A stretch of DNA of 64,000 nucleotides from Oikopleura dioica (Eukaryota > Chordata > Appendicularia > Copelata > Oikopleuridae), in assembly GCA_907165135.1 (NCBI GenBank), contig OU015569.1:124001-188000 (forward strand), given 5' to 3'. A program made the position numbers and the translations under genes. This document shows positions 32,143 to 42,303 of the stretch, piece by piece. Numbering within the stretch: position 1 is the stretch's first letter; the number at the start of each line of letters is the position of its first letter. Under the pieces are notes generated by a model. The model was not told where the DNA came from, did no database searches, and worked only from the letters and a program-made list of their open reading frames with translations.

Positions 32143-33416
32143 CCAAGAAAAACATCATCGACGAACATGTCCAACTCGTGAGTTCTTGGCTTTTTGATTG
32201 AAAAACTGTCTTTTAGTTGGCGAAGATGGAAGAAGCTGTTAGCACAGGAGAACGATTACGAGCCGATATTGACTTGCAAAACGACTCCTTGGCCGAGCTG
32301 GAGGAAAAGAACGCCCTGCTACAAGCGAAAGAAACGGATTTTCAAGGTTGATGCTTGGTCTTTATTCGAATTGATAAAAACTTTGGACAAATACTTGGTT
32401 CAAAAACCTTGCATTTCAGTGGCAATCCAGCCTGTTATACTTGTGTCTTCTGTTTCTAGCCATGACGGTGGGTCATGAACAGTAAGGGCACAGACTGTAG
32501 AACTACTGTAGAAGGGCCCTCACTCCCTGTTTCGAGTAATTTTGAAAAATATTTTTCCATTTGGAATCTTTGAATAAAAAGCACCTTTTCGATCCGAAAA
32601 AGTCGATTTTGAAGGAAAAAGCAAGGAAGAGTACTATCACTCTGTGACGATCGAGCAAGACATCGAGCTCACGAATTTGAGCTGGCAAAGATCCTCAGCG
32701 ACGAGGAAAACGAATTTTGCTGTGCGCAAAACAGCAACTTTTGCGCTGCCTTGTCGACCATGCCCAGCATCAAAAGGAAACTAGAGACGGCGAGTGTTTA
32801 TCGAAGCTACCCGAACTTCGATTTCAAGGGGAGTTGGAAAAGGTAGCGTCCGAGCTGCGATCCATGCACAAGAAGTTGCATCTCATCAACAACGGTGATA
32901 ACAAAGCGTTCTAGAGATGGTGCATTAAAATCTCGGTTCAGATACGTTTCATTTCTTTGAGTTACTTTTGCCTTGCGAAGTTCTCCAAAACTTACAGAAT
33001 TACAAACCAGAAGACAATGACGACTTGGACGAACATGTTAGTACCGCGATTTTCATTTCTGACTGACTTATTTTTGCTGGAACTCGAATTTTTGCAAGCG
33101 CGGCTTTTTTGTCTAATCTACCTCGAAGCCGCAAGCGGCTTCTCGTTTTTCAACACTCGTTTTAAGGGTGTCAACGACTATCCAAAAAAATTGTCAAAAA
33201 ATTTGGCGAAATCGTTGTTGACACCCTTAATCCAGCAAGAATACGAATTCCAGCAAAAAATAAGTCATTTAGTTAGTTTATTATTGTGCAGCAAACAATA
33301 TATTTTTTCAGTTCTATTCGACAATAAAACATCTCCTCGAAGAAAAAACAGCCCAACCAGTTCAAGAAACAAAATCTGAAGGAAATGCTGGTTGCGAGAA
33401 AGAAAAACGTTGTTGA
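32106..33416 (+). CDS. Coiled-coil protein, unrecognised family
   Basis: Five exons: 32106-32177, 32217-32346, 32603-32894, 32942-33036 and 33312-33416. Phases agree throughout once two bases are added, at TTT 32676-32678 and TTTT 32715-32718, giving 231 residues. Start MSLRSSRSKKFPSKKN is basic. The body is heptad-rich: RADIDLQNDSLAELEEKNAL, EYYHSVTIEQDIEL, AKQQLLRCLVDHAQHQKE, GELEKVASELRSMHKKLHL. It ends with an acidic segment (NYKPEDNDDLDEH) and a polar tail (EGNAGCEKEKRC). It could be a cytoskeletal or kinetochore adaptor, but no family signature was recognised. Intron 4 contains a GCCGC palindrome half (33102-33150). Confidence 0.65.
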
Positions 33417-34027
33417 GGCGGCTTTCAAAATCCTTTCAAATTTCTAAAACAGTACGTAACTTTTAATTTGCCCGGCGCAATTACCCGGCACTTTAGCGAT
33501 CGAGAGATATTCAAGGCAAGATTGTCGGCATTTGGAAGAAGTCTACCGGAAAAATGAGAAGAAAAAATGAGGAAAGAGGATAATCATAAATCATAAATTC
33601 ATAAACTTATCTATTTTTAGCTATTTTTTATAGGTCTTAATTTATGTGAATATCACACGGTGATTAAGCGTTCTTTGGAGTGCATATTCTGGAGCATGTT
33701 ATTTGGTACATAAGATATACGAGCTGATACTCAATGTATCTTATCGAAAAAACGATTCCTTGCTTATCCTCTTTTTCAAGTCTGAGAATAAAAAATAGTC
33801 TTTCTTTCTTTTTTCTTTTATGAAAAAGTACTGTCAATCTTCTTTTTAGCAAGCAATAAAAACAATCACCCAGCCTCTCTGTCTTCTCTTCATTGAGTGT
33901 TTACAGTGCCCGAGCGCGATTAGACTAATACCAGATTAGAATAATTATGCGCACAGCAACGAGCCTACTTATGTTATCGCTATCCAGCCAGTATATGACG
34001 GTCGTTCTAGGGTGGGACAAAAAATTG

Positions 34028-34190
34028 CTCGGCTCGGCAACTTGTGTAGAAAACCTGAGTCAGGGTCCGAAATTTGTTTAATGAAAAGCCGCGTAGCGGC
34101 TTTTTCCTAAACAAAGCCGCGAAGCGGCTTCGCATATTTTATCTTTTTAATCTATTTAAAAATTTTGGTGAAGCCGCTTCGCAGGTTTTC
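34028..34190. mobile_element. hAT-type MITE, right end lost
   Basis: GGCTCGGCAACTTGTGTAGA with CCTGAGTCAGGGTC and two GCCGC hairpins; no matching right terminus. Confidence 0.65.
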
Positions 34191-34544
34191 GACAAAGACA
34201 ATCGCTTAGAATTATTAAAGAATAGAACAAGGCTAAATCAGATGGATGGGCATGGAGACAGATTCGGACAGTAATTCTAGTGGTACAATCGCCTTGTTGA
34301 CCCTAGCACACGCGCAGTGCCCGGGGCTCTCTCTTCTAGATCTACTGCTGCGCCACCAGGAGCAATGGTAATCGAAGGAGGTGCCGATTGGTGCAACGAA
34401 TCTCATGGGGAGCTGTTTGACCTGTCAATGCCCACTTTCTTTCTCTCTTTAATTTTACAACGAGTCATTTTTATTTACCGAATTTTCATACTTCGTACAG
34501 AGAGAAAGAGAGATACGCTCTAAACTCGAAGACCAAAAAACAAA

Positions 34545-36174
34545 ATGAAAATTCTTTATTGGTTTTCTATCTGCGCGGCCAATGGTAAAAAAAATAATAA
34601 TGATTTCCCATATCTTCCAAAAATCAAAAAAATAAACAAAAATTTCACCGATTTTGAACCCGAAATTCAAGAAAAAAACGCGAAAATTTTCGTGAAAACC
34701 GCGAAAATCGAGTTTTTACTGAAGAATTATACAGTAAAATGCCCTCATATATTGAGATATTTGAATAAGCCTACAGTTACATAACGGAATTTCCGAAATT
34801 CAACAATTGGAGCCGAAAATTTCCACCGCTTTTCCTGAAATTTTGAATAAAAAAGCGGCGGAATTTTGGGCAAACTGTTTAATTTTTGTTCAGTAAAAGC
34901 CCGTCATACTAAAATTTCATCTTTTTGAGTCGGAAAGAAGCATCTAAAGCGTGAATAATTTCGCCCTGTTTGTGGTTAAACGTGTAAAACATGTGTTAAT
35001 TACGTTTCAAATTCCAAAAAAAAAAGCCATAACTTCAAAAACTTCTTCTAGCGGCTGATATCGTCAAGGGAAACGACGGACGAGTCGTCAGTAGAATCAA
35101 CAAATATGGAGCTTTCAGAAAAAACGGTAAAAATTTCAGCTCTTTTTTTCATTTAAAAATAAAAAAATAAGTTGGCGCGAAAAAACCAGACGTGGAACCG
35201 ACAGTAGACTACATGGCGATGCACAATCCAGGTCTGGCCGAAGAATTGGCCAAAATTATGGACAGCGCGAACGCCAACGACGCCGAGTACATGGCCAAGA
35301 AAAGGGCCAAGGAAGCGAAAAGAAAGCCGCCGAAGCAGCTCTTAGGCGCGCCAGGGAAAGGAGCCGGTCCAAAGGTACGTTTCGAACTCGTTATTGCGAT
35401 GATGAAAGGCTTCGATGATGCCCTTTTCAGCGCGGGCCGCCGATGAAACGTCCGGGCGTGAATCTCAAGTCGGCAGGAGGCGGCGGCGGCGGCGGCGGAA
35501 TGACAGACCAGGAACGACGCCGCGAGGAGCAGCGCATCAGGAAAGAGCCTTTCAAACAACTCTCCAGCCTTTCTGCTGGAGCTAGAGCAGCAGTTCTGAA
35601 ACGCTCAACAAAAGAGACGAGATGGAGAAGAGCAAGGCGGACGCCGAGTTCCAGGTGGTCAAAGGCTACGCAATCAAGGGCGCCATTGGCATCGGCGTCA
35701 TCGCAGCGTTGATGATCGTCGTGACCAAAATCCGAACGGCGATGGAGGAAAAAGCCAAGCAGCAAAAACTCGCGGAGGAGCGCGCCGCCGCTGCTGCTGA
35801 AAAAGTGAAGCCGGCCGAACCCACTCCAGCGGATCTGAAAGGAATCGGATTGAAACACGGAAACGGTGCCCGCTTGTTTTCCAGTTGTTCTAATTTTAGA
35901 AAAATCGTTCAAAAAGGCCGCGAAGCTGAAATTGAACGCCGCGCTAAAAATAAATAATCCCGCCTTTCGGAAATCATGGAAGAGAGGATGTCGTTTTCCG
36001 ATCTCTTTTTCCATCGCGACTTTCGACTTCGATTTTCAAATCCGATAAAAAGCGCTAGAAGACGAAGAAGGGGCGAAAAAAGAAGCTGAGCGGGAGAAAA
36101 TCTACGACTCGATCGATTCCGACGACCAAAAGAAGATTGACGAACTCTACGAGAAAAAGCCGATTTCTTCGTAA
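34545..36174 (+). CDS. Single-pass membrane protein, unrecognised
   Basis: Exons 34545-34584, 35052-35126, 35172-35374, 35431-35865 and 36053-36174 join in phase if one A is added at AAA 35599-35601, giving 291 residues. N-terminus MKILYWFSICAAN looks like a signal peptide. Next comes a charged region (HNPGLAEELAKIMDSANAND, KKRAKEAKRKPPKQ), a glycine run (SAGGGGGGGG), then TLNKRDEMEKSKADAEFQ and a transmembrane helix (AIGIGVIAALMIVV). An alanine/glutamate coiled coil and an acidic C-terminus (DDQKKIDELYEKKPISS) finish it. The layout recalls ER assembly factors such as RIC-3, but this is a weak analogy. A secretory-pathway membrane protein is likely. Confidence 0.6.
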
Positions 36175-36679
36175 ACATCAAAGTCAATTATTATCGTTAC
36201 ATGTGTTAATTCGTCAAATGAGTGTTTTGAGAATGCATAAGAACAAAAAGTCAATTCAGTTCGGTATGCAAACTTTCCATTTTCGACCCTTGTAAAGTCC
36301 TTTCGTTCAACTTTCTGCCAGTCTATCGCGAATACAAAAAACAAGATATCTTAAATTTCTTCATTTATTGAACAGAAATATCACCATTTCAGCAAGTCTC
36401 GGTCTCGGCAGTCATCAGGTTTCATTCAATATCTTCAAACTAGATATGGTAATCCATTTCGTTTCATTTTATGAATATTTTCGAAAAAAAAACAATCATA
36501 TTTATGTCGAAAAATGTCCAAAAGAGGGCGCCAAATGAAGAAAATTCCGGGCTGAGGTTGAACTCCCGCTGCGCCTTATCAATAGAAAATCTGCTGATGA
36601 AAGAGATCTGTAACCAAGTAGAGAAACTAACCACAACTGTAGTACTGTACCTTTCTTAGTAATTCAGCACTACGATTTC

Positions 36680-36778
36680 ATGGCGACCTGTGTAGAAACC
36701 TGAGTCAGGGTCCTGAGAGAGCTGTGCAGCCAATTTCAGGATCCCTGACTCAGGTTTTCTGCACAGCTTGCCGAGCCG
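36680..36778. mobile_element. hAT-type MITE
   Basis: GGCGACCTGTGTAGAAACCT and TTTCTGCACAGCTTGCCGAG arms, short centre. Confidence 0.75.
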
Positions 36779-37616
36779 AGCAACTGTTCTTTTTATAATC
36801 GTATTTATATTTTTGTTTGCGTACAGTTAAAAGTTGAAAAATTGATCTGATTTTTTTTTTAAAATTTTTTCTCGCAGATATTTGTTGTTTTTCCTCGGAG
36901 TCGGTTGTTTCCAATATTTGTTGATATTGATGTTGTTGGTTTTGTTGATTTCAGTTTTTTTTCTTTTTAAACTTTTCTTGAAAGTGCTCGATTTTTGGTG
37001 ACGTTTGGCGCAAATAATAAAACTGCGCCCGGATCAAATAAGCCCGGCTTAGATTGCTTCATTTTTTAGACATTTACTTTGTATAATTAAATCGGCCACA
37101 TTCCTTAAATATTTATCGGCAATTATTTGCTAATGGACGATTCGCTCGCCGAATCAGATGATTTTGATGCCTAGAGATATACAGATTTAGGTATACGAAT
37201 ATTAGAATATTCATGAATCAATGATACAAGCTTCTGTACTCAGAAACCTGTGTTAAACCTGAGTGAGGGTCCTGAAAAACGGCTCGATTCTCCAATTCAA
37301 GCTTTTTCAGGACCCTGACTCAGGTTTCGACACAGGCTTATGAGCCAAGAAAGAACATAAAAGCCGCTAATGAAAAAATGAGTACCGAGGATTCAGAAGA
37401 ATTCGCGCTGGATTTCGGATTTTGGCTTGTTTCTTTGCTAGAACTTGATTCTTTTGGACTACTCTCTTCTTCTTTTTTTTCCTCCACTTCTTCTTCTTCT
37501 TCCTCTTCCTCTTCTAAAATTTCATTTTTCGCGCTTTCGAAAGTTTTTTGAAGAGCTTTTTATCGCGCTAATAAATTATCGATAAACAAATATTTTTATA
37601 TTAATTTTTTTATACA
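36779..37616. other. Intergenic, one MITE, no gene seen
   Basis: AT-rich with a MITE at 37229-37345 and a glutamate-codon-like CTTCTTCTT tract near 37460-37520 that lacks an exon context. No supported coding region. Confidence 0.5.
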
Positions 37617-37645
37617 TTTATTTTTTCATAATTTTGAAATTTAAT

Positions 37646-37956
37646 TTAGCGCGTTCCTTTTTTCTGTTTTTCTGTTTCCTCTGCGCTCTCGTCGAAAACA
37701 AAGCCCGTTCCTCTCCGTTTCGTCTGGTGGGACTTGTCATGTGCCTGTAAAAAGCACTGTAATCACAGAAAACAAGACGCCATACCTTTGGAACTAGCTC
37801 AGGAAAGGAATCTTCTCCCTCCTCCTCCTCTTCTTCGTTGTTTTCAGCGTTTTCGGCAGTTTCGGCAGTTTTCTCTTCGACAGTTTCGGTCGTCTTTTCG
37901 AGCTCTTTTTTGACCTCGTCGAGCTTGATTTCCGACTTCTCGCTTTTTTCACTCAT
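37646..37956 (-). CDS. Small acidic protein
   Basis: Exons 37956-37786 and 37744-37646, separated by a 41-bp intron in phase 0, give 89 residues. Start MSEKSEKSEIKLDEVKKELE, then TTETVEEKTAETAENAENNE and a run of six glutamates, then FPELVPK, AHDKSHQTKRRGTGFVFDES and a basic end (EKQKKGTR). AATAAA lies about 24 bp after the stop. Very acidic first half and basic second half suggest a nuclear or chaperone-like disordered protein; no family recognised. Confidence 0.65.
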
Positions 37957-38713
37957 CTTTTTTTCAAAAAGTAGAAAAAGTAGCGATTTCAAAAGAAGCT
38001 GATTTTTCTTTTTGAAAGAAAATCGAGAGGTTCTTCGTTTTTTTTTGTTTTTTTTTCCTTGTTGTTTTTTAATCGATTCTGAGATTCGAAACTTTTCAAG
38101 TCTGATCAGTCTAAAATTGATAAGTTACTGTACTAGTTTCTACAGTTATTTTCCAGAGAAAAAAGATGCTTCAATAAACGATTCAAAAAGGCACGTTTTT
38201 GAGGCAAAAATTTAGCTGGGTTTGGGAACCTGTGCAGAAAACCTGACTCAGGAGTCTAAAACCCTGACTCGGGTTTTGTTCATAGGTTTCCGAACCCAGC
38301 TTGAAATTTTAGCTCAAAAAATTTTGGGCAAAAAATCGATATTTTTTTGCCCAAAATTTTCATAAAACCCAACATACTGTTTTGAACTAAAAGAACTGAA
38401 GTGACAGTAAATAACAATAAACCCTTTCCCGTCTCTTCTGAGCTGCGATCTCTGTGAGTGAAAATCTAGCGGGATTAAAAAAGGGCTAGGTCTTTTTGAA
38501 TCGTTTCAGAATCGTTGATGATCTCGATCAGAATAGAAAAAAAAAAAAGAAAGTCTAAAGTCTTCATAAGAGACAAATTGAAGCAATTATCGCGAAGTCA
38601 GCGTGAGGAATTTACGACTCAATAACTTAAGTGGCCACCTCATGATTCACGAGACAGTGCCATTTAAGTACGCATTAAGAAGCTACCCTACTAGAAAGCG
38701 AATAAAAAGCGAA

Positions 38714-38828
38714 AGCACGCTCGGCAACCTGTGTAGAAACCTGAGTCAGGGTTCTGAAAGAGCTACGAGGCTTTTTATCGATGCTCTTTCAGAACCATGT
38801 ATCAGGATTTTACACAGGTTGCCGAGCT
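38714..38828. mobile_element. hAT-type MITE
   Basis: GCTCGGCAACCTGTGTAGAA and TTTACACAGGTTGCCGAGC ends around CTGAAAGAGCTACG, mirrored. Confidence 0.8.
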
Positions 38829-39413
38829 TAGATCAAATATTCTCTGGGCTCGAAAATCGGTGTAGAAAACCTGACTCAGGGTCTGACAAATCTTCTTCTC
38901 AGCTTAAAATAAAAAAAAAAGAAGCGGCCAAGCAATGCCATCAATATTGTTTGTCTCTGTCTTGAAACTGGGGATGTCGCATTTTCATTTTTTCCTTCTT
39001 CTTGATGCGTATTGAAATTATATTTAATGCACGAGTATCGATAAGACACCTCTCGCCGCCCCAATTAAATGTTAACTCTAAATGAATAATTTTACATTTC
39101 CCAATTTTTCAATTTTCAAAATAAATAAGGAAACAAATATACAATTTATATAAATTATTTCTGTTTATAATTAATAAAATGCATTAATTTTCAATTTTTA
39201 ATCGAAAATAACAGAAAAATAGAAAAATTGGGAGAATACGGTGAAAACAGGATTTTACCCAAAATTAGCTTTTCCGTGAATTGCGGAAAGTCTACTTCAC
39301 GGAAAAGCTGATTCGCGAAAAAACCTATTTTCCGGGAAATCCAATCTTGCTTTTTGAACCCGTTTTTGACTCGAAAATCGGCTCAAAATATTGTTTTTTT
39401 CCTTTCTCTCAAG

Positions 39414-39723
39414 CAGGGTTCGGTAATTTGAGCTCACGCTAAAACTCAAGGAAACAAAGCTTGAGACTCACGTTTTTTAATTTGAGTTTTGAGAACTCAG
39501 AGATGAGAAATCAATTCTGGCGATCCATGAGCCAATCAAGGAAGCGCTCGCTTAATTTGAGTTTTGAAAACTCAAAACTCTCAAATCTCCCAAAAACTCA
39601 AAACTCTCAAAATCTCAAATCTTCTCAAAATGATTTCTCAAGTCACTTTGAGTTCTCAATTTGAGGAAATTTGAGCGTCTAGCCAAAATGAGTTTTAGCT
39701 TGAGCTCAAATTACCGAACCCTG
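39414..39723. mobile_element. Complete non-autonomous hAT element with 8-bp target duplication
   Basis: Starts CAGGGTTCGGTAATTTGAGC, ends with the exact reverse complement GCTCAAATTACCGAACCCTG, and is flanked by identical CTCTCAAG copies (39406-39413 and 39724-39731). CAGGG-type ends plus an 8-bp duplication are the hAT signature. Inside are repeated GAGTTTTGAGAACTC palindromes and no transposase frame. Confidence 0.93.
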
Positions 39724-40149
39724 CTCTCAAGAGTGGTCTTAAATTAGATCTGTCTGCAGCGTCAAAAATTATGAAAGAAATCGTGGCAAATCTCTAATTT
39801 CTGGAATTATTCTTCAAAAATAGAAATGTGCGGCGATCCATACAGGTGCTGCTGAACGTGAGACAAGAGAAAATAGTCTTGTGTGATTACCATAAACCTG
39901 AGATTTGCCCAAGCATGAAAAATGCTATCTCTTTCTCTTTCACCGTTACTTTCTTTTTCTCTTTTTGAATTAGAAAATTGAACATTGGAAAAACTTAAAT
40001 TTGAAAGAAAAAAAAGTGTTATTAAAAAAAAAAATTGGGATGTTCTGTGTCGAGTGCGGCGAAGGTGATTCCAGTGCGCCGATTTCAATAAATGCCAATT
40101 TCAAGCAGCTTCAAGCTTTTTTTTCAGTTTCAGCTCTTTTTGCTTGAGC

Positions 40150-40324
40150 TGAGCTCGACAACCTGTGTAGAAAACCTGAGTCAGGGTCTGAAGAGATCAA
40201 TTTATCAAACTTTAAGGACCCCCCCCCTTAAGGAATATTCAAGGAGGGGTCCTTAAAGTCTGATGAAATTGATTCTGCTGCTTCAGAACCTGACTCAGGT
40301 TTTTTTCACAGGTTGTCAAGTCCT
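40150..40324. mobile_element. hAT-type MITE with private inner hairpin
   Basis: GAGCTCGACAACCTGTGTAG and CACAGGTTGTCAAGTCC ends. The centre ATCAAACTTTAAGGACCCCC is mirrored by GGGGTCCTTAAAGTCTGATG and is unlike other copies. Confidence 0.8.
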
Positions 40325-41561
40325 GTTCTTTAAGAATTTAAGAGTTAGGGTTACATCTAATCTTTGCTAATTTTCTGTCTCTCCCTCTTTTTTTCTCTCT
40401 TTTTTTTTGTTTCTCATTTGAAGCTGCGTCTGGCTACGTCCCTGCCTGTATGTATTCTCTCACTGGGAGTCGTTATGCCGCTGAAATCGCTGCGACGATG
40501 CATTTGTGAAAATAAAAAGTGACTGTTTACCCGCCGCTTCTCCTGACACCGTCCAATTTATTCTGCTAGGGCCTCTTTTCGTTCTTTATAATTACGCGCT
40601 CTTTTTTGTGGAAAAGAAGTTCTTAATTTGTGATTAATAGTAATTATACAGTAGTGGATTAAAACAGTTGTATTTCTTGAAAAAGAGAGAGGGGAGACGG
40701 GAATTCCTGTTCATTATTAACCTGACACCCTTAACTTATTCATTAACCCTGTCCTTGGCATTGAGCGCTCGGGTCAAAAACCTGTGTAAAAACCTGAGTC
40801 AGGGTCCAAAAAGAAAGATTGAAATGGCAGTTTTCGCGGAGCCACTTTCCGGCTTTGTTTTTATTATCAGCCGGGGTACCCTTAATCAAAAAGCGGGCGC
40901 AAAGCCTTCGTGGCATTTTGGGATCGAAGTAATTTACTATCTCAGCGGTGGACGGTTAAATTTCGAGAGTGTCGCAAAATCAATTGCCAATTTCAATTGT
41001 GCAAATCGGCGCGCAATTCCAAATCAAATATCATTTTTCAAATAGCTTTAAATCGACAAATATCAATTCATAAACCACCGTTCAAGCCCAACTGCTCTAA
41101 GGGGACTAGCTGGCTTCTGTAAAAGCTCCAAATCCATAGCGGTTTCGCAGAGTATTAATACAATATATATGTTTATTTTGGCGAAGCCGCTTCGCGGCTT
41201 AGTTTTTGAAAAAGCCGCTGCGCGGCTTTTGATTGAATCTTTGAGTCAGCTTTTGAGAGAGCTGGAAAGAGAGGGGAAGTAAGATCTGTCAAGGTGGCCT
41301 CATCTGGCTTCAATAAAAGCGCCAGAAACGAGCCCGTAAAAGGAGGGCGAACTCTTTCGCTCAAGAGCTTCGCTAAATACACCCCACAGACAGCTGACGT
41401 ATGAAGCCTACTGAGGAAGGGAGATTTTCGAGATTTTATGGCTCCCGAATGCTCCGCCGCGAGACTGTATCTTTTCGCCACTGAAGCTTTTTTCTGAATT
41501 TTGAAGAAAAGGAAGCGTTTTTTCTCGAATAAACGGCATTAATTCTATTTTATTTCTAATT

Positions 41562-41699
41562 TCATGCGCCAGTTGATTTTCTATTTGACGATTTCTTCAT
41601 CAAATCTTCAAGAAATGCGCGATGAATTATTAAAAGCAGTTTGATGTAACCAACACCAACAAGAAGAAGCAGCGAGGCAACGGAGAAGAAGAGCACCAT
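41562..41699 (-). CDS. 45-residue single-TM microprotein
   Basis: ATG at 41699, stop at 41562-41564, then AATAAA within about 15 bp. The N-terminal half is one hydrophobic helix (MVLFFSVASLLLLVGVGYIK, LLLI), the C-terminal half is basic (HRAFLEDLMKKSSNRKS), so C-terminus in the cytosol is expected. A good acceptor (CTCTTCTTTCAG) lies just upstream, consistent with trans- or cis-splicing of a leader. An upstream out-of-frame ATG at 41708 weakens the start. The size resembles small regulators of membrane pumps, but no family is recognised. Confidence 0.5.
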   Translation of the reverse strand: MVLFFSVASLLLLVGVGYIKLLLIIHRAFLEDLMKKSSNRKSTGA

Positions 41700-41791
41700 G
41701 GTACATGGTTCTGAAAGAAGAGGCCTTTTGGCTTCTTATCAGAAGAGAGAAAGAGAGCCGCCGCCCATAAATTATTAACAAATCTTGATTC

Positions 41792-42013
41792 ATGAATCCG
41801 AGAATTGTCAGGCGAGACCTTCAAATGTCACAGTCGCCAGAAGCCAAATATAGAACCAGCAAATATAAAACAACATCAAAGCAAAAGCTGCGCAGCCGCG
41901 AAAAACACAACAACTTGGGCAGTTCCCTGCCTTGGAGCCCGAAGCTCTCCGAAAACTTAAGAAAAAGGTCAGTGTTGGGGGCAGCGAGGCAGTTCGCGAG
42001 CAGACGCGGGTGA
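41792..42013 (+). CDS. Possible small basic protein
   Basis: 73 residues from ATG 41792: MNPRIVRRDLQMSQSPEAKY, then lysine/arginine-rich (SKYKTTSKQKLRSREKHNN) with SSLPWSPKLSENLRK. Hydrophilic and protein-like, divergent from the microprotein gene. A donor-like AAAAAGGTCAGTG near 41968 suggests it may continue by splicing. Unsupported by homology. Confidence 0.3.
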   Translation: MNPRIVRRDLQMSQSPEAKYRTSKYKTTSKQKLRSREKHNNLGSSLPWSPKLSENLRKRSVLGAARQFASRRG

Positions 42014-42303
42014 TTTGCGCGGCTTGTCAAATGCGCTTCCGCTGCTCGTTGGAACTAACCAGGTTAATATTTGTCCGCTTTAGGGCCCCTTAATCGACCG
42101 GCAAATATCACCCTCGATATGCAGGACCCAGCTCTTATCATTTGTCGCCGACAATAAAACCCGCCTCGCTTTCCAAAGCAAACGAAAATGACTCGTCTTT
42201 GATTTTCACCGAAAATTTCACACGATAGTACAAAATTGTATTCATGTATCAAAAATCTTTTGACAGCAGTTTTTAAAATTCATATTTCATTTTTTCAAAT
42301 TCT

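Larger units (their letters stand above)
38000..41550. other. Repeat-rich region without a convincing gene
   Basis: Contains MITEs at 38215-38303, 38714-38828, 38845-38885, 40150-40324 and 40768-40870 and the complete hAT element at 39414-39723. A minus-strand frame at about 39920-39810 (ANLRFMVITQDYFLLSH) and one at 41481-41173 are open, but neither has convincing exon partners and the second runs into a MITE hairpin. Confidence 0.5.

Noticed and set aside
33664-33852. 62-codon minus ORF
   Set aside because: AT-rich and lysine-heavy, no splice or composition support.
34317-34523. 68-codon plus ORF
   Set aside because: No signal, splice or domain; ends in hydrophobic AT-rich translation.
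35427-36014. 195-codon minus-strand ORF
   Set aside because: Antisense of the membrane-protein gene, which has consistent exon phases on the plus strand; contains a polyproline run opposite the glycine run.
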